From: Microbacteriaceae bacterium
GTDB lineage: Bacteria; Actinomycetota; Actinomycetes; Actinomycetales; Microbacteriaceae
Length of the DNA: 64,000 bases
Reading direction: 5' to 3'
Assembly (NCBI GenBank): GCA_019639055.1
Contig: JAHBSP010000002.1
Coordinates: 62,001 to 126,000 of the forward strand
In this document: positions 36,225-44,673 of the stretch, in pieces
How the letters are laid out: each line of letters opens with the position of its first letter
How positions within the stretch are numbered: the first letter of the stretch is position 1
Translations under genes and position numbers: made by a program
Notes under the pieces: generated by a model
What the model was told of the DNA's origin: nothing
Database searches by the model: none
What the model saw: only the letters and a program-made list of their open reading frames with translations

Positions 36225-36509
36225 CTAAGCGAGCATCATAAATAGTTTTTCTAAATCTTCTGTGGTGAGAGCGTCTGCGTCATTGAAAGTGGCATCCTCA
36301 GTGGGGCCCGAAATGCAATCTCGCATAGCAGTAGCGACAATCTTGTAGCCGGCTCTGTTTAGTGCGCTAGAGACCGCGGAGAGTTGAGTGACAACTTCTT
36401 TACAGGATGCGCCACTCTCGATAGCGGCAATAACCGAATCAAGCTGCCCTCGTGCTCTGCGTAAACGATTGGATATGGCCTTGATGTCTTCCTTATTTTT
36501 TGTGGACAT
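36225..36509 (-). CDS. CsoR/CstR family repressor, persulfide-sensing type
   Basis: A 94-residue all-helical DUF156 regulator. It has both thiols, Cys36 (ESGASCKEVVTQLSAV) and Cys65 (ATAMRDCISG), at the numbering of copper-sensing CsoR, but position 61 is Ala where CsoR has the copper-binding His. Loss of that His with both Cys kept is the mark of CstR, which senses persulfides through a disulfide or trisulfide link. The neighbouring rhodanese-reductase supports this. The palindrome at 38440-38455 is the expected operator. Confidence 0.85.
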   Translation of the reverse strand: MSTKNKEDIKAISNRLRRARGQLDSVIAAIESGASCKEVVTQLSAVSSALNRAGYKIVATAMRDCISGPTEDATFNDADALTTEDLEKLFMMLA

Positions 36510-36512
36510 TTG

Positions 36513-38174
36513 CTACTTCCTCTCAAGTGTTTTCAGGTCTGGGCGCATATTCCATAGTGTAAGAGCACCACCGGATAAGCTAGCCGATTCAAAGCCTGCA
36601 TTTACAAGTATTCGGTGCGCGATATAGGAACGCACTCCTGATTGGCACATTACTCTCACTCTGCGTCCCTTTGCCAAACTGCGCGCTTCATCTATTCGAT
36701 CACGCAACTCAATATGGGGGATGTTTATTGCATTTTTTAGATGCCCGGTTGCAAATTCGTCGGCAGTGCGCACATCTAGCAGTAGCGAATCCGCGAGTTC
36801 AGATTCAATGTTCTCTACGTGCCAAAGTTGAAGCTGCCCACTCATCACATTGTTTCCGATCATTCCAAGCATATTAATTGGGTCTTTCGCGCTTCCATAG
36901 GGTGGGGAATAGGCGAGGTCAAGATCAATCAGATCGGTAATTTTTGCGCCAAATTTGATAGCGGTGGCAATAACATCAATTCTTTTATCAACACCTGCTT
37001 CTCCAATTGCCTGCGCACCGAGCAGTTTTCCGTTGCCCTTTTCAAAATGAACAATCATGTGAATCTGCTTTGCACTAGGGAAATAGGAGGCATGGTGGTT
37101 GGGATGCGTGTGTAGCGTCTCGTAATTGATTCCAGCGCTCTCAAGTGCTTGCCTATTCGCGCCGGTCATCGCTACCGTCTGCGTGCCAACCCTAACAATT
37201 GCTGTGCCCAGTAGTTCCGGGAGCTGCTGCAAGCGGGTTTCGTGATTTTGGTAAATGTTGTCGGCCACTATTCTCCCGGCACGGTTGGCAGGTCCGGCAA
37301 GTGCAACCGGACGCCTGGCGGCAGTTACTGCGCTCGTGGAAATAACAGCGTCACCTATTGCCCAAACGTTTGGGAGATTCGTGCGGCCGTAAACATCGGT
37401 AATTACCGCGCCGCGGTCGTTTTCGATGCCGGCATCGGTGAATACTGAAGTGTCCGGTTTGACTCCCGCGGAAACTATCAGCAAATCTGCCTGCACTTCC
37501 TTGCCGTTGCTTAGCGTTATCCGATTGCCATCGATAGCGCTCGCGGTAACTCCGATATGCACATCAACTCCAGCTTCACGGAGTGCATCCTCAGCGAATC
37601 TGGCAATTTCTGTTTCAAGAGGAGGGAGTATGTGATCGGCCATTTCTATGATGCTGGTTTCAACTCCACGCATTGCAAGTGCTTCAGCGACCTCTACACC
37701 AATAAAACCCGCACCGAGGACTGCTGCTGTTTTTACTCCGGCAGATACTTCGGCATCTATGGCCAATGCATCTGGAACGGTGCGTAATACGAATGCATTA
37801 GCAGTTTCTAACCCCGGAATTGGTGGTTTTGCTGGGGACGCACCTGGAGAGATAATCAGTTCATCGTATGTGATTGTTTCCACGCCGGCTGGGCCAATAA
37901 CCGATAGGTTCTTTGCCACATGGTCGATTGCGACCACTTCAATACCGGTGCGCACATCAATGTTTAGCGACTCTTTCAGTGTCTCCGGGGTCTGCACTAG
38001 AAGTTTTGAGCGGTCAATAATCTCGCCGGAGATGAAGTAAGGAAGCCCACAGTTTGCGTATGAAACATGCTCTCCTTTTTCAAGAACTATGATTTCGCTT
38101 TTCTCATCTAGTCTTCGAAAACGTGCGGCAGCGCTCATTCCACCTGCAACACCGCCAACAATTACCAAACGCAT
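36513..38174 (-). CDS. CoA-disulfide (persulfide/polysulfide) reductase with rhodanese domain
   Basis: A 553-residue flavoprotein. FAD motif VIVGGVAGGMSAAARFRR, the redox Cys42 in SYANCGLPYFISG, an NAD(P)H motif VLGAGFIGVEVAEAL, then a C-terminal rhodanese domain (about 465-545) with active-site Cys510 in VMCQSGVRSY. CoADR-Rhd enzymes reduce CoA disulfide and CoA-persulfide. The ATG overlaps the DUF2892 stop (TAATG); a longer reading from 38204 is not needed. The regulator follows after three bases. Confidence 0.92.
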   Translation of the reverse strand: MRLVIVGGVAGGMSAAARFRRLDEKSEIIVLEKGEHVSYANCGLPYFISGEIIDRSKLLVQTPETLKESLNIDVRTGIEVVAIDHVAKNLSVIGPAGVETITYDELIISPGASPAKPPIPGLETANAFVLRTVPDALAIDAEVSAGVKTAAVLGAGFIGVEVAEALAMRGVETSIIEMADHILPPLETEIARFAEDALREAGVDVHIGVTASAIDGNRITLSNGKEVQADLLIVSAGVKPDTSVFTDAGIENDRGAVITDVYGRTNLPNVWAIGDAVISTSAVTAARRPVALAGPANRAGRIVADNIYQNHETRLQQLPELLGTAIVRVGTQTVAMTGANRQALESAGINYETLHTHPNHHASYFPSAKQIHMIVHFEKGNGKLLGAQAIGEAGVDKRIDVIATAIKFGAKITDLIDLDLAYSPPYGSAKDPINMLGMIGNNVMSGQLQLWHVENIESELADSLLLDVRTADEFATGHLKNAINIPHIELRDRIDEARSLAKGRRVRVMCQSGVRSYIAHRILVNAGFESASLSGGALTLWNMRPDLKTLERK

Positions 38175-38425
38175 TACTGATCCCCTGGTTGAGAAAGTGT
38201 GCAACTGGCGATTTCTTTACCACGGAGCGGTAGGCCAAAGAGCGGGGCTAATAGGCAAAGGTCTAGAGCAGCTGTTGCTAGAAATAATGCGGCAGGTACC
38301 AGCAGCAGTAGCCACCAACCTGCTCCCAGTGAAAATGTGAAACTGACGAGAACTACAGCCAGTGCTATGCGCACAATTCTGCCGGTTGTTGATGCAAGGC
38401 ATGCGATTGGGTGTTTTGGGTTCAT
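38174..38425 (-). CDS. DUF2892 small membrane protein
   Basis: An 83-residue protein with two membrane helices (about 17-34 and 37-58), cytosolic basic TGRIVRIAL before the first and the DUF2892-type LCLLAPLFGLPL after the second. Cysteines at 9, 57 and 75 could take part in thiol chemistry. DUF2892 segments are often fused to or next to rhodaneses. The ATG coincides with the predicted transcription start, so the operon mRNA is leaderless. Confidence 0.82.
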   Translation of the reverse strand: MNPKHPIACLASTTGRIVRIALAVVLVSFTFSLGAGWWLLLLVPAALFLATAALDLCLLAPLFGLPLRGKEIASCTLSQPGDQ

Positions 38426-38431
38426 ACTGAC

Positions 38432-38462
38432 ATTCTAGGATACCCCCGGGGGTATTTGTCAA
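38432..38462 (-). promoter_or_regulatory. Promoter and CsoR/CstR-type operator of the sulfur operon
   Basis: On the minus strand a perfect -35 TTGACA (38462-38457) and -10 TAGAAT (38437-38432) are 19 bases apart. Between them lies a perfect 16-base palindrome, ATACCCCCGGGGGTAT (38440-38455), the classic GC-tract operator of CsoR-family repressors. Repressor bound there would block polymerase. The start falls at about 38425, the ATG of the DUF2892 gene. Confidence 0.85.
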
Positions 38463-38463
38463 A

Positions 38464-38892
38464 TTAGTAATTCTTCAGTTGTTTTACTATCTCCACATCA
38501 GCAGGAACCCATTCGAGATCGCCTAAATCCTTGACTGGCACGTACTGCAGTTCTAGGTGCTCGAGCGCTTTCGGAACGCTACCTTCCACAAATTCACAAA
38601 TGTAGCTGTAAAGGTGCATTCGTCCGTGGGGGTATTCATGCTCGTTATCGTGGTAAGGCTTTATAACGCGGATTCGCGCATCTAATTCTTCGGAGATTTC
38701 TCTAATAAGCGCGGTTTCATTGTCTTCACCGGGATCAACTTTGCCTCCTGGAAACTCCCAGAAACCGTGATAAAACTTATCACCGCGCTTCGCGCAAAGC
38801 ACTGAACCGCCATCGAAAATGATAGCCGCCACTACTGGCTGGATGAAGTTCGGGTCTTTGAGGTTGTTTTCATCTTTTACTTCATTGCTCAT
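38464..38892 (-). CDS. Nudix hydrolase, MutT (8-oxo-dGTP) type
   Basis: A 142-residue protein with a full Nudix box FPGGKVDPGEDNETALIREI continuing SEELDA. It also has the MutT-like VVAAIIFDGGSVLCAKRGDK opening and WEFPGGKV. It likely removes oxidised nucleotides. Its ATG overlaps the stop of the small membrane protein gene (TAATG). It ends just beyond the divergently regulated sulfur promoter. Confidence 0.88.
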   Translation of the reverse strand: MSNEVKDENNLKDPNFIQPVVAAIIFDGGSVLCAKRGDKFYHGFWEFPGGKVDPGEDNETALIREISEELDARIRVIKPYHDNEHEYPHGRMHLYSYICEFVEGSVPKALEHLELQYVPVKDLGDLEWVPADVEIVKQLKNY

Positions 38893-39092
38893 TATTGATC
38901 TCCTCGGTAGCCCGAGTAGTAGTGGTGATAAATGTCATCTTCTTCTCCTGGGTAAGCATCACCCTTTGCTGCTTTAGGCCCGCCCTTAAAATCTATGGAT
39001 TTAATTTCTTCAACACTCTTTACCGCCATAGAAATGGCGTAAACAGATAAGAGAAACATCCCCAGAATAAACTGCTTAAAAAACCTAAACAT
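38892..39092 (-). CDS. Small membrane protein with tyrosine-rich tail, unknown
   Basis: A 66-residue protein: an N-terminal membrane helix or signal anchor (FRFFKQFILGMFLLSVYAIS) followed by a polar tail ending in DDIYHHYYSGYRGDQ. I recognise no family. It is held as a real gene because it overlaps the Nudix gene by TAATG and follows the FAD oxidoreductase after 12 bases, making a three-gene unit. Confidence 0.65.
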   Translation of the reverse strand: MFRFFKQFILGMFLLSVYAISMAVKSVEEIKSIDFKGGPKAAKGDAYPGEEDDIYHHYYSGYRGDQ

Positions 39093-39104
39093 CTTGGTCG
39101 CGCC

Positions 39105-40511
39105 TCATCTTCCCGCTAACAAATTCGCTAATTTAGCGAACACTGATGTTTTATCACCACCCGCTGACTCGCTTTTATCCGCCAGCCGGTATCCGAGGTA
39201 AACGCTCTGAATACCGATCCAGCGCAACGGTTCAGGCTCCCAAAATCTTGCTTCCTGATTAACCCAGGGCAGAGTCGTGAGTTCAGTCTCACGTCCAGTT
39301 ATTAAATCTGCCATGGTGCGTCCGGCCAGGTTGGTGGCAGCAACCCCTGTGCCAACGTATCCTCCTGCCCAGGCCATTCCGCTTCCGGGATGTAGCCCCA
39401 GAGTTGCTCTCCAAGTGCGCGGCACCCCTAGAACCCCGCTCCAGCCATAATCGACACCGATGCCTGAAAGTGCAGGGAACCATGTTTTCACCACATTACT
39501 GAGCTGCTCAACAGTTTCTGGTGCAATATCGCCACTCGCATTTACTTCCGAACCAAAGCGGTAGGGTTTCCCTCTGCCACCAATAGCAATCCGATTATCC
39601 TTTGTTCGCTGAGCGTAAGAGTAAATGTGCGCAGCGTCCTCAACCGTGTCGTAGCCAGACCAGCCGATTTCATTCCAGAGATTTTCAGGGATTTCTTCGG
39701 TAACAATCATCGATGAATTGAGCGGAAGCCACTGCCGTTTAAGACCTTTCAAAAGTGTTGTAAACCCTTCAGTTGCACGAAGCACCACTTGTGCCTGTAC
39801 CTCACCCTTCTCCGTAATCACGGTAGGAAGTTTAGGTCCTGGGCCAATTGGGTCATCGGGTTCGCGGCCAGGAATAATTTGACTGGTAATAGTGCCCTCA
39901 TGGATACGTACGCCCATTTTTCGCAAGACATTTGCTAGTCCAGAGGCCAACTTGGCAGGGTGGATTCTTGCACAGTCTGGAAGCCACAGACCACCGAGGG
40001 TATCTGAAATATTTATGTGCTCTTGGCTCTCTTTTGCGCTTAGGCGTTGCCAACCTTCTTCAGGTAGTGCGCTCTCAAAAACTTTACTGGTGCGCTGCAT
40101 AGCCGCGGGTGTACGTGCCACCATAAGTGACCCGCCCTTGAAAATATCAGCGTCTATACCTTCAGCTTCAGCAACTCGGATGACTTCAGCAACAGTGTCA
40201 TTCATCGCTAGCTGAAATCTTTTTGTCGCCTCAACGCCAAACTTTTTCAGATACCACTCATGACCGCCGGTGATGGTGTTTGTAAGCCAGCCACCGTTTC
40301 TTCCGGATGCACCAAAACCGGCAAATCTGGCCTCAATAATGCGAATATCGAGACTCGGGTCAAGTTTTTTCAGATAGTAAGCGGTCCACATTCCTGTGAA
40401 ACCCGCGCCAACGATTACGACATCGCAAGTTAGTGACCCTTGCAAAATATCGCTGGGTTCTGGTTCACCGATTTGATTCCACCAGTGAGATACGGCGTGA
40501 ACTTTACTCAT
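39105..40511 (-). CDS. DAO-family FAD-dependent oxidoreductase
   Basis: A 468-residue flavoprotein beginning MSKVHAVSHWWNQIGEPEP. It has the FAD motif VVIVGAGFTGMWTAYYL and GASGRNGGWLTN, typical of DadA/PuuB-like amine or amino-acid oxidases, and a late AGGYVGTGVAATNLAGR segment. The substrate is unknown; gamma-glutamylputrescine or sarcosine-type oxidation are options. The start at 40511 is preferred over 40604 because the longer form would cross the divergent gene's promoter and start. No ribosome binding site is obvious. Confidence 0.85.
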   Translation of the reverse strand: MSKVHAVSHWWNQIGEPEPSDILQGSLTCDVVIVGAGFTGMWTAYYLKKLDPSLDIRIIEARFAGFGASGRNGGWLTNTITGGHEWYLKKFGVEATKRFQLAMNDTVAEVIRVAEAEGIDADIFKGGSLMVARTPAAMQRTSKVFESALPEEGWQRLSAKESQEHINISDTLGGLWLPDCARIHPAKLASGLANVLRKMGVRIHEGTITSQIIPGREPDDPIGPGPKLPTVITEKGEVQAQVVLRATEGFTTLLKGLKRQWLPLNSSMIVTEEIPENLWNEIGWSGYDTVEDAAHIYSYAQRTKDNRIAIGGRGKPYRFGSEVNASGDIAPETVEQLSNVVKTWFPALSGIGVDYGWSGVLGVPRTWRATLGLHPGSGMAWAGGYVGTGVAATNLAGRTMADLITGRETELTTLPWVNQEARFWEPEPLRWIGIQSVYLGYRLADKSESAGGDKTSVFAKLANLLAGR

Positions 40512-40522
40512 TATTCTGAGGC

Positions 40523-40528
40523 TAACAT
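40523..40528 (+). promoter_or_regulatory. -10 element (TAACAT) of a leaderless zinc dehydrogenase transcript
   Basis: TAACAT ends seven bases before the ATG at 40536 and no ribosome binding site is present. The divergent FAD oxidoreductase starts at 40511, so both promoters share about 25 bases. Confidence 0.35.
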
Positions 40529-40535
40529 TAGATGT

Positions 40536-41570
40536 ATGAGAGCCGCAGTATTTGCAAACCCGGGAAGTATCGAAATTCAGGAAGTTGCAGATCCGCACAT
40601 CCAAGAATCAACCGATGCTGTGGTGAAAGTTACTGCAACATGCGTTTGTGGATCAGATCTCTGGTACTACCGTGGCCTAGCTGATCGCGAATCTGGTGCG
40701 CGCATCGGCCACGAATTCATTGGTGAAGTTGTCGAAGTCGGTGCAGATGTTCGCAACCTAAAAGTTGGCGATTTTGTAATCGCTCCATTCAAATACAGCT
40801 GCGGAGAATGTGCACACTGCAAATACGGGATGACTGCAAACTGTTCCAGCGGAGGAATCTGGGGGCTCCGCGGAGTTGATGGCGGACAGGGGCAGTACGT
40901 GCGCTCGCCGCTAGCTGACGGCACCCTAGTGAAAGTTCCTGGCAAGCCTGACCGTGAAATGCAGCGTCACCTGCTCGCTCTAAGTGATGTTGCCTGCACC
41001 GGATACCACGCAGCAATCAGTTCACGTGTAAAACAGGGTGGAACTGTAGCAGTAGTCGGTGATGGGGCAGTAGGGCTAAGCGCAGTAATGAGTGCGGCCA
41101 TTCTCGGAGCTGAAATCATCTTTGCGCTTAGCACGCATGAACCGCGTCAGCAGATAGCGAAAAAGTTCGGGGCAACAACGATCGTCAACGCTCGCGGTGA
41201 TGAAGCCAAAGAAATAATAAAAGATCTAACAGACGGTGTTGGCGTTGATTCGGTTATGGAATGCGTAGGGACTGCGCAATCCAGTCAAACAGCTTTTGAC
41301 ATTCTTCGACCTGGAGGAACAATCGGCACTGTTGGTGTTCCTCACGGTCTCGAATGGCCCGCTGGAAAAATGTTCACTAACAACTTCAATGTCGCAGGTG
41401 GTGTAGCCCCGGCAAGGGTGTATATCCCAACCCTGCTAGATAAAGTACTCGCCGGCACAATCGAACCGGGTATCGTTTTTGACTACGATTTCGATTTCGA
41501 GAACATTCAGGGAGCTTACGAAGCGATGGATGCGCGCACCGGCACTAAAGCAATCAGTTTCCTAGACTGA
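40536..41570 (+). CDS. Zinc-dependent medium-chain alcohol dehydrogenase
   Basis: A 344-residue MDR enzyme. Catalytic zinc region: CVCGSDLWYYRG and GHEFIGEVVEVG; structural zinc lobe CGECAHCKYGMTANC with all four cysteines; nucleotide motif VVGDGAVGLSAVMSA. The alcohol substrate cannot be named. It diverges from the FAD oxidoreductase and converges on a gamma carbonic anhydrase gene 34 bases away. Confidence 0.88.
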   Translation: MRAAVFANPGSIEIQEVADPHIQESTDAVVKVTATCVCGSDLWYYRGLADRESGARIGHEFIGEVVEVGADVRNLKVGDFVIAPFKYSCGECAHCKYGMTANCSSGGIWGLRGVDGGQGQYVRSPLADGTLVKVPGKPDREMQRHLLALSDVACTGYHAAISSRVKQGGTVAVVGDGAVGLSAVMSAAILGAEIIFALSTHEPRQQIAKKFGATTIVNARGDEAKEIIKDLTDGVGVDSVMECVGTAQSSQTAFDILRPGGTIGTVGVPHGLEWPAGKMFTNNFNVAGGVAPARVYIPTLLDKVLAGTIEPGIVFDYDFDFENIQGAYEAMDARTGTKAISFLD

Positions 41571-41604
41571 TTTCGCCTTCAGAGCTGATTCTTGAAGTTA
41601 TTGA

Positions 41605-42117
41605 CTAACCGTTCAGCTCAATGTGCTGTTTAGCCAGCATTCGGTAGGTTTCCGCGTTGCGCTGGATATGCTCCTGCTCTTCAGGAAGTAGTGCTCTTCG
41701 CACCTTTGCCGGCACTCCTGCCACCAGTGAACCAGGTGGAATAACTTCACCCTCAAGCACTACGGCTCCGGCAGCTACAAGTGAACCTTTACCAACGACT
41801 GCGCCGTTTAGGACCGTGGCGCGCATCCCGATTAAGCAGTCGTCTTCAACTATGCAACCGTGCAGGACAGCACCGTGACCTACTGATACCCCTGAACCCA
41901 CAATTGTTGGTTTTCCAGGGTCACCGTGCACAAGTACACCATCCTGTAGGTTTGAACCTTCGCCGAGAACTATACGATCTCTGTCGGCTCTTAGCACCGC
42001 TCCATAAAAGACTGAAGCATTTTCACTGATGGTGACATCGCCTATGAGTGTTGCATTTGGGGCCAGGAATGCACTATCGGCAACTTTTGGGGACTGTCCC
42101 TGATATTCGAGTTTCAT
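41605..42117 (-). CDS. Gamma-class carbonic anhydrase family protein
   Basis: A 170-residue left-handed beta-helix protein with hexapeptide repeats (APNATLIGDVTISENASVFY, VLNGAVVGKGSLVAAGAVVL). Metal ligands of the family are visible as His in LVHGDPGKPT, VGHGAVLHGC. Whether it is an active carbonic anhydrase or an acyltransferase relative (YrdA/PaaY-like) is uncertain. Single gene, divergent from ffh. Confidence 0.88.
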   Translation of the reverse strand: MKLEYQGQSPKVADSAFLAPNATLIGDVTISENASVFYGAVLRADRDRIVLGEGSNLQDGVLVHGDPGKPTIVGSGVSVGHGAVLHGCIVEDDCLIGMRATVLNGAVVGKGSLVAAGAVVLEGEVIPPGSLVAGVPAKVRRALLPEEQEHIQRNAETYRMLAKQHIELNG

Positions 42118-42182
42118 TTGAGCTCATTCTCTTAGAAATGGATGACTGACCCAAGTTTAACGCGTGCTCAGTAGCATCCAAG

Positions 42183-42188
42183 TAGAAT
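42183..42188 (+). promoter_or_regulatory. -10 element (TAGAAT) upstream of ffh
   Basis: TAGAAT at 42183-42188 lies ten bases before the ffh ATG, with a short GAGGG between, so the leader is only a few bases. A clear -35 is not seen. Confidence 0.35.
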
Positions 42189-42198
42189 TGAGGGCATC

Positions 42199-43755
42199 AT
42201 GGCTACATTTGGAACCCTTTCAGAGCGTCTTGCTCAAACATTTAAGAACCTCAGGACCAAAGGCAAGCTAAGCCAAACTGACGTAGATGCCACCGTTCGC
42301 GAAATTCGACGTGCCCTGATTGATGCTGACGTCGCATTAGATGTAGTGAAGGAATTCACGGGTGCGGTAAGAGAGCGTGCGCTAAGTGACGAGGTAAACA
42401 AGGCTCTAAACCCTGCTCAGCAGGTAGTGCAAATCGTTAACGAGGAACTCATCCAGATTCTTGGCGGTAACGCCAGAGGAATCTCTCTTGCTAAGAAACC
42501 ACCGACCGTGATTATGCTTGCCGGTCTGCAAGGTGCTGGTAAAACCACACTTGCTGGAAAACTTGCGAAATATCTTGTAGGGCAGGGACACGCCCCAATG
42601 CTGGTGGCCGCCGACCTGCAGCGCCCAAACGCCGTGACTCAGCTTCAAGTCGTTGGTGAGCAGGCAGGCGTTACAGTTTTTGCCCCTGAACCTGGTAATG
42701 GTAAGGGTGACCCGGTCAAAGTTGCCAAGGATTCCATCAAATTTGCCCGCGATAAGGTCCACGACATCGTTATCGTCGACACTGCCGGTCGTCTCGGTAT
42801 CGATAAAGAGCTCATGAAGCAGGCAGCGGACATCCGTAAAGCTGTTGAACCCGACGAAGTATTTTTCGTAATTGACGCGATGATCGGACAGGATGCTGTC
42901 AACACTGCCCGCGCATTCGACGAGGGTGTGAACATAACCGGTGTCGTGCTCACAAAGCTTGACGGTGACGCAAAGGGTGGTGCAGCGCTCTCTGTTGCAA
43001 GTGTTACCGGCAAACCGATAATGTTCGCCTCCACCGGTGAAAAACTTGAAGACTTCGAACCGTTCTATCCGGATCGTATGGCTAGCCGCATCCTTGACAT
43101 GGGTGACATACTCACCCTGATCGAGCAGGCTCAAAAGACTTTTGATCAGGCCGAGCAAGAGAAAATCGCCCAGAAGCTTGGCGAGGGCACATTTACACTG
43201 GATGACTTCCTGCAGCAGATGCAGCAGTTGAAGAATATGGGGAACTTCAAAAAAATGATCGGGATGCTCCCCGGTTCTGCCCAGATGAAGGATGCGCTCG
43301 ACAATTTTGATGAACGCGATATCACCAGAACCGAAGCCATTGTGTCCTCAATGACTAAGTTTGAAAGGCAGAATCCTAAGGTTCTTAACGGCTCTCGTCG
43401 AGCAAGAATTGCACGTGGTTCTGGGGTTACTGTAACTGAAGTGAACCAGCTGGTGCAACGTTTTGAGCAGGCAGCGAAGATGATGAAAACCGTGGCAAAG
43501 GGTGGAACACCGCAGCTTACTGGCATGGGACCAGTTCCTGGTATGGGCGGTGGTAAAGCGTCATTTGCTAAGCAGCAAGCATCGGGAAAGAAGAAAAAGG
43601 GCAAGAGCGGCAATCCTGCCAAACGCGCTCAGCAGGAAGCTGGACTATTGCAAAAGCAGCAGGTAGCAGGAGGGGCATTTGGCTTATCGAAAGGTGGCGC
43701 CCCTTCGCCAAAAGCAGAAGATTTAGAAGCATTTCAGAAATTGATGGGTAGGTAA
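42199..43755 (+). CDS. ffh: Signal recognition particle protein Ffh
   Basis: A 518-residue SRP54 GTPase. N domain (1 to about 95), G domain with GLQGAGKTTLAGKLAKYL, DTAGRLGIDKELM and TKLDGDAKGGAALSV, then a methionine-rich M domain (QQMQQLKNMGNFKKMIGML, RRARIARGSGVTVTEVNQLV). A basic C-terminal tail (GKKKKGKSGNPAKRAQQ) follows. It binds 4.5S RNA and nascent signal sequences. It begins the run toward rpsP and trmD, with an LLM gene placed between. Confidence 0.97.
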   Translation: MATFGTLSERLAQTFKNLRTKGKLSQTDVDATVREIRRALIDADVALDVVKEFTGAVRERALSDEVNKALNPAQQVVQIVNEELIQILGGNARGISLAKKPPTVIMLAGLQGAGKTTLAGKLAKYLVGQGHAPMLVAADLQRPNAVTQLQVVGEQAGVTVFAPEPGNGKGDPVKVAKDSIKFARDKVHDIVIVDTAGRLGIDKELMKQAADIRKAVEPDEVFFVIDAMIGQDAVNTARAFDEGVNITGVVLTKLDGDAKGGAALSVASVTGKPIMFASTGEKLEDFEPFYPDRMASRILDMGDILTLIEQAQKTFDQAEQEKIAQKLGEGTFTLDDFLQQMQQLKNMGNFKKMIGMLPGSAQMKDALDNFDERDITRTEAIVSSMTKFERQNPKVLNGSRRARIARGSGVTVTEVNQLVQRFEQAAKMMKTVAKGGTPQLTGMGPVPGMGGGKASFAKQQASGKKKKGKSGNPAKRAQQEAGLLQKQQVAGGAFGLSKGGAPSPKAEDLEAFQKLMGR

Positions 43756-43757
43756 TA

Positions 43758-44558
43758 ATGACTTTTTACACAGATCAGCCGCTAAAAATCGGTATTCAGG
43801 TAGCACCACAGCATGCTGAATACAGCAAACTTAGAGATCTTGGGCTTTGGGCGGAGGATGCTGGCGCTGATGCGCTTATGAACTGGGATCATTTCTTCCC
43901 GCTTCACGGTGATGACACCGGAATGCACTATGAATGCTTCACTCAACTCGCAGCGTTCGCAGAAATGACAGAGCGCATCCAGATTGGACCTCTTGTTACC
44001 TGTAACAGTTACCGCAACCCAAACCTGCTTGCCGACATGGCTCGCACAATCGACCATATTTCTGCAAAGGGTGGCGAGGGAAGATTTATTCTCGGAATTG
44101 GCGCTGGCTGGTTTGAGAAGGACTACACCGAATACGGTTATGAATTTGGCACTGTCGGTTCTAGGCTGAACGCACTCATTCGTGATTTGCCGATCATTAT
44201 TGATCGATTCGAGAAACTGAACCCTAAACCTACCCGTAAGATCCCCATCCTGATCGGGGGTAAGGGCGAGCAGAAGACTCTAAAAATGGTCGCAAAACAT
44301 GCGGACTACTGGCATTCATTCGTTGGCGCAGATGAGATTTCGCACAAGTTCGATGTTTTGAAAGAACATGCGGATGCGGTTGGCCGCGACCTAAGCACGT
44401 TGACAATTTCAAATGAGCTTAAGACCAGAACCGTGGAGGAAGCAGATGCCCTGTACGACAAGGGTGTACGGTTCTTCACCATTGGAATTTCTGAGCCAGA
44501 ACCTAACTTGGAAATGGCTAAGAAGTGGCTTCAGTGGCGCGATTCTAAGAACTCTTAG
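43758..44558 (+). CDS. LLM-class F420-dependent oxidoreductase
   Basis: A 266-residue, short-form luciferase-like enzyme: MNWDHFFPLHGDD, ITERIQIGPLVTC-like segment, GRFILGIGAGWFEKDYTEYG and KIPILIGGKGEQKTLKMVAKHADYW. The last two are strong marks of probable F420-dependent oxidoreductases. It starts two bases after the ffh stop, so it is in the same transcript. The substrate is unknown. Confidence 0.87.
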   Translation: MTFYTDQPLKIGIQVAPQHAEYSKLRDLGLWAEDAGADALMNWDHFFPLHGDDTGMHYECFTQLAAFAEMTERIQIGPLVTCNSYRNPNLLADMARTIDHISAKGGEGRFILGIGAGWFEKDYTEYGYEFGTVGSRLNALIRDLPIIIDRFEKLNPKPTRKIPILIGGKGEQKTLKMVAKHADYWHSFVGADEISHKFDVLKEHADAVGRDLSTLTISNELKTRTVEEADALYDKGVRFFTIGISEPEPNLEMAKKWLQWRDSKNS

Positions 44559-44560
44559 GG

Positions 44561-44566
44561 TATACT
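44561..44566 (+). promoter_or_regulatory. -10 element (TATACT) upstream of rpsP
   Basis: TATACT follows directly on the LLM stop codon, giving a possible leader of about 100 bases for rpsP. No matching -35 is clear. The 115-base gap to rpsP holds no tRNA-like fold that I can see. Confidence 0.3.
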
Positions 44567-44673
44567 CGAATGGTTGCACGGTTCGACCCTCTATCTGACC
44601 GGACAACCCAATGTTTTCAATCGTCGGCAATACCCCACGCCGTCACCATTATTAGCTATTCAAATGGAGAATT

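Noticed and set aside
36225..36509. Copper sensor CsoR
   Set aside because: The Cu(I)-binding His at position 61 is Ala and there is no copper ATPase or chaperone nearby; the neighbours are sulfur enzymes.
42406..43158. 250-codon open frame on the - strand
   Set aside because: Antisense to the G domain of ffh; no recognisable motif and no ribosome binding site.
44559..44673. tRNA or small RNA gene between the LLM gene and rpsP
   Set aside because: No cloverleaf or CCA-adjacent stem can be drawn; a -10 box and GGAG site explain it as the rpsP leader.
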